NCBI RefSeq assembly: GCF_025465945.1
Contig: NZ_JANLNW010000008.1
Span: forward strand, 1 to 64,000
DNA from: Pseudomonas sp. 6D_7.1_Bac1
GTDB lineage: Bacteria > Pseudomonadota > Gammaproteobacteria > Pseudomonadales > Pseudomonadaceae
Direction: 5' to 3'
Length of the DNA stretch: 64,000 nt
The notes under the pieces: model-generated
Seen by the model: the letters and a program-made list of their open reading frames with translations, nothing else
Told to the model about the DNA's origin: nothing
Databases searched by the model: none
Part shown: piece after piece, positions 63,126 through 64,000 of the stretch
How positions within the stretch are numbered: position 1 is the stretch's first letter
Layout: every line of letters starts with the position of its first letter
Translations under genes and position numbers: made by a program

Positions 63126-63563
63126 ATGAGCATCAATAAATCCTTTACCGAACGTGTTTTACAGGCCATTGGTTTCGAACTGCTGGCTGTCTTGCTGTGT
63201 ACGCCACTGCTGGCGTGGCTGATGGACAAACCCATGGTCGACATGGGTGTCGCGACCATTGCCATTGGCCTGATCGCCCTGGCCTGGAACGTGCTGTTCA
63301 ACGGCCTGTTCGACCGTCTGCTCAAGCGTTTTGCACTTGTCCCCAGCGCCTGGACGCGGGTTCTGCACGCCTTGATGTTTGAAGGCGGTCTGGTGGCCGT
63401 CAGCGTGCCGCTGATTGCCTGGTGGCTGAACGTCAGCCTGTTGCAGGCATTGATTCTGGACATCGGCGTGTTGCTGTTTTTCCTGCCCTACACCTACGTC
63501 TATCACTGGGCGTATGACGTGATGCGGGAGCGGTTTGTCATGCGCCAGTCTTGCGAGGGATAA
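63126..63563 (+). CDS. PACE-family multidrug/biocide efflux transporter
   Basis: Inner-membrane protein of 145 aa built from two bacterial-transmembrane-pair domains, four helices in total. Motifs RVLQAIGFELLAVLLCTPLLAWL at the start and the AWTRVLHALMFEGGLVAVSVPL second half are repeats of the pair, with the conserved Glu in FEL and FEG. This matches the AceI/PACE proteins, which export chlorhexidine, acriflavine and polyamines. ATG 63126 is preferred to a TTG at 63120. Confidence 0.85.
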   Translation: MSINKSFTERVLQAIGFELLAVLLCTPLLAWLMDKPMVDMGVATIAIGLIALAWNVLFNGLFDRLLKRFALVPSAWTRVLHALMFEGGLVAVSVPLIAWWLNVSLLQALILDIGVLLFFLPYTYVYHWAYDVMRERFVMRQSCEG

Positions 63564-63567
63564 CAGC

Positions 63568-63609
63568 AAAGATCGTCCGAACGTGGCCTGAGCCTTCGGA
63601 CGATCTTTT
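63568..63609 (+). terminator. Terminator between convergent genes
   Basis: AAAGATCGTCCGA and TCGGACGATCTTT form a 13-bp perfect stem just after the efflux gene stop and before the convergent SDR. Serves both strands. Confidence 0.8.
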
Positions 63610-63617
63610 GAGCTTGA

Positions 63618-64000
63618 TTACAAAAACATCCCACCCGAAGCTTCGATACGCTGCCCATTGATCCACTGGCTGCCCGGCGCCAGCAGCAGCGCAATGGCCG
63701 CGCCGATATCATCCGCCTGACCAGCGCGCCCCAGCGCCGTGTTGCTCGCCACCCATTGGTTGATGTCTGCGTTATCACGCACGGTACCGCCGCCAAAGTC
63801 GGTTTCGATGGCGCCTGGTGCCAGGGTGTTCACCGAAATGTTGCGTGCCCCAAGCTCCTTGGCCTGATAGCGGGTCAGCACTTCCATCGCACCTTTCATC
63901 GCTGCATAAGCCCCGTAACCCGGCAGGCTGAAGCGGGTCAGGCCGCTGGAAATATTGATGATCCGGCCACCGTCATTCAGCAGCGGCAGCAGGTTTTGGG
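63618..64000 (-). CDS. Short-chain dehydrogenase/reductase, C-terminal part
   Basis: Partial SDR running off the right edge; only about 126 C-terminal residues are in the window. The visible part carries the catalytic Ser and Tyr-x3-Lys (GRIINISSG, then YGAYAAMKGAMEV) and a late SDR end GSQWINGQRIEASGGMFL typical of FabG-like classical SDRs. The open frame continues to the edge, so the gene is not truncated by mutation. Substrate unknown. Confidence 0.9.
   Translation of the reverse strand, partial: QNLLPLLNDGGRIINISSGLTRFSLPGYGAYAAMKGAMEVLTRYQAKELGARNISVNTLAPGAIETDFGGGTVRDNADINQWVASNTALGRAGQADDIGAAIALLLAPGSQWINGQRIEASGGMFL

Noticed and set aside
1..64000. CRISPR arrays, tRNA or rRNA genes
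   Set aside because: Searching by eye on both strands gave no regularly spaced short repeats and no tRNA or rRNA signatures; the repeated motifs are REP pairs and palindromic elements.

Overview
The window looks like chromosomal DNA of a Pseudomonas from the fluorescens group. The support is high-GC coding bias, genus-typical gene neighbourhoods (gts/oprB/zwf-pgl-eda, hmgA-fahA-maiA, tandem fadD with a PhaJ-type hydratase, a BdlA-like receptor), and many inverted pairs of the REP motif family GTGGGAGCGAGCCTGCTCGCGA. This is inference from sequence content. No rRNA, tRNA, CRISPR array or transposase gene was recognised.

Region by region. (1) 1-5.5 kb: the end of a glucose/mannose-type ABC importer operon (gtsB, gtsC, gtsD), the OprB porin and a hexose-phosphate mutarotase. 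(2) 5.6-26.9 kb: a block lying between the mutarotase and hexR, which I recall as neighbours in P. putida and P. aeruginosa. It holds a MerR regulator, a degenerate PilZ-like protein, a MioC-like flavodoxin, a possible catabolic cluster (class II aldolase, MEST-like hydrolase, SDR, DUF1302 and DUF1329 proteins, MalT-like LuxR regulator) interrupted by an S-type pyocin-like bacteriocin and its putative immunity gene, a dermonecrotic-toxin-domain (DUF6543-like) protein, and the homogentisate pathway hmgR / hmgA-fahA-maiA. (3) 27-31 kb: hexR divergent from zwf-pgl-eda (Entner-Doudoroff entry), with an extended palindrome as the likely HexR operator. (4) 31-46 kb: an intradiol-dioxygenase-like protein, a class V aminotransferase, a PhaJ-type hydratase, a lipase-like hydrolase and two fadD genes, then YihY, a second-type peptide deformylase, a fatty acid desaturase, solitary substrate-binding proteins and an ECF sigma factor. 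(5) 46-57 kb: GST/LysR pair, BdlA-like PAS-PAS-MCP protein, an orphan IucA/IucC-type NIS synthetase, a uronate-dehydrogenase-like protein, the gluconate regulon gntR / gntK / gntP with three matching operator-like sites, and alaC. (6) 57-64 kb: transporters, GNAT enzymes, a YCII-SRPBCC-ECF42-like sigma module with a TGTCGA-type promoter candidate, a LysR/PACE efflux pair and a truncated SDR at the window edge.

How it fits together: glucose (OprB-Gts), gluconate (GntP-GntK) and 6-phosphogluconate (Zwf-Pgl-Eda) routes converge on the Entner-Doudoroff pathway, controlled by HexR and GntR. Aromatic (homogentisate) and fatty-acid (FadD, PhaJ) routes feed central carbon. A-rich AANAANAA motifs in several leaders suggest shared Hfq/Crc catabolite control. 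The least explained parts are the bacteriocin toxin domain with its 85-residue partner, the 21 kb block between mutarotase and hexR, the orphan NIS synthetase, the sigma factor coupled to a substrate-binding protein, two 36-residue proteins, and a 145-bp palindromic repeat family with 33-bp perfect terminal inverted repeats.
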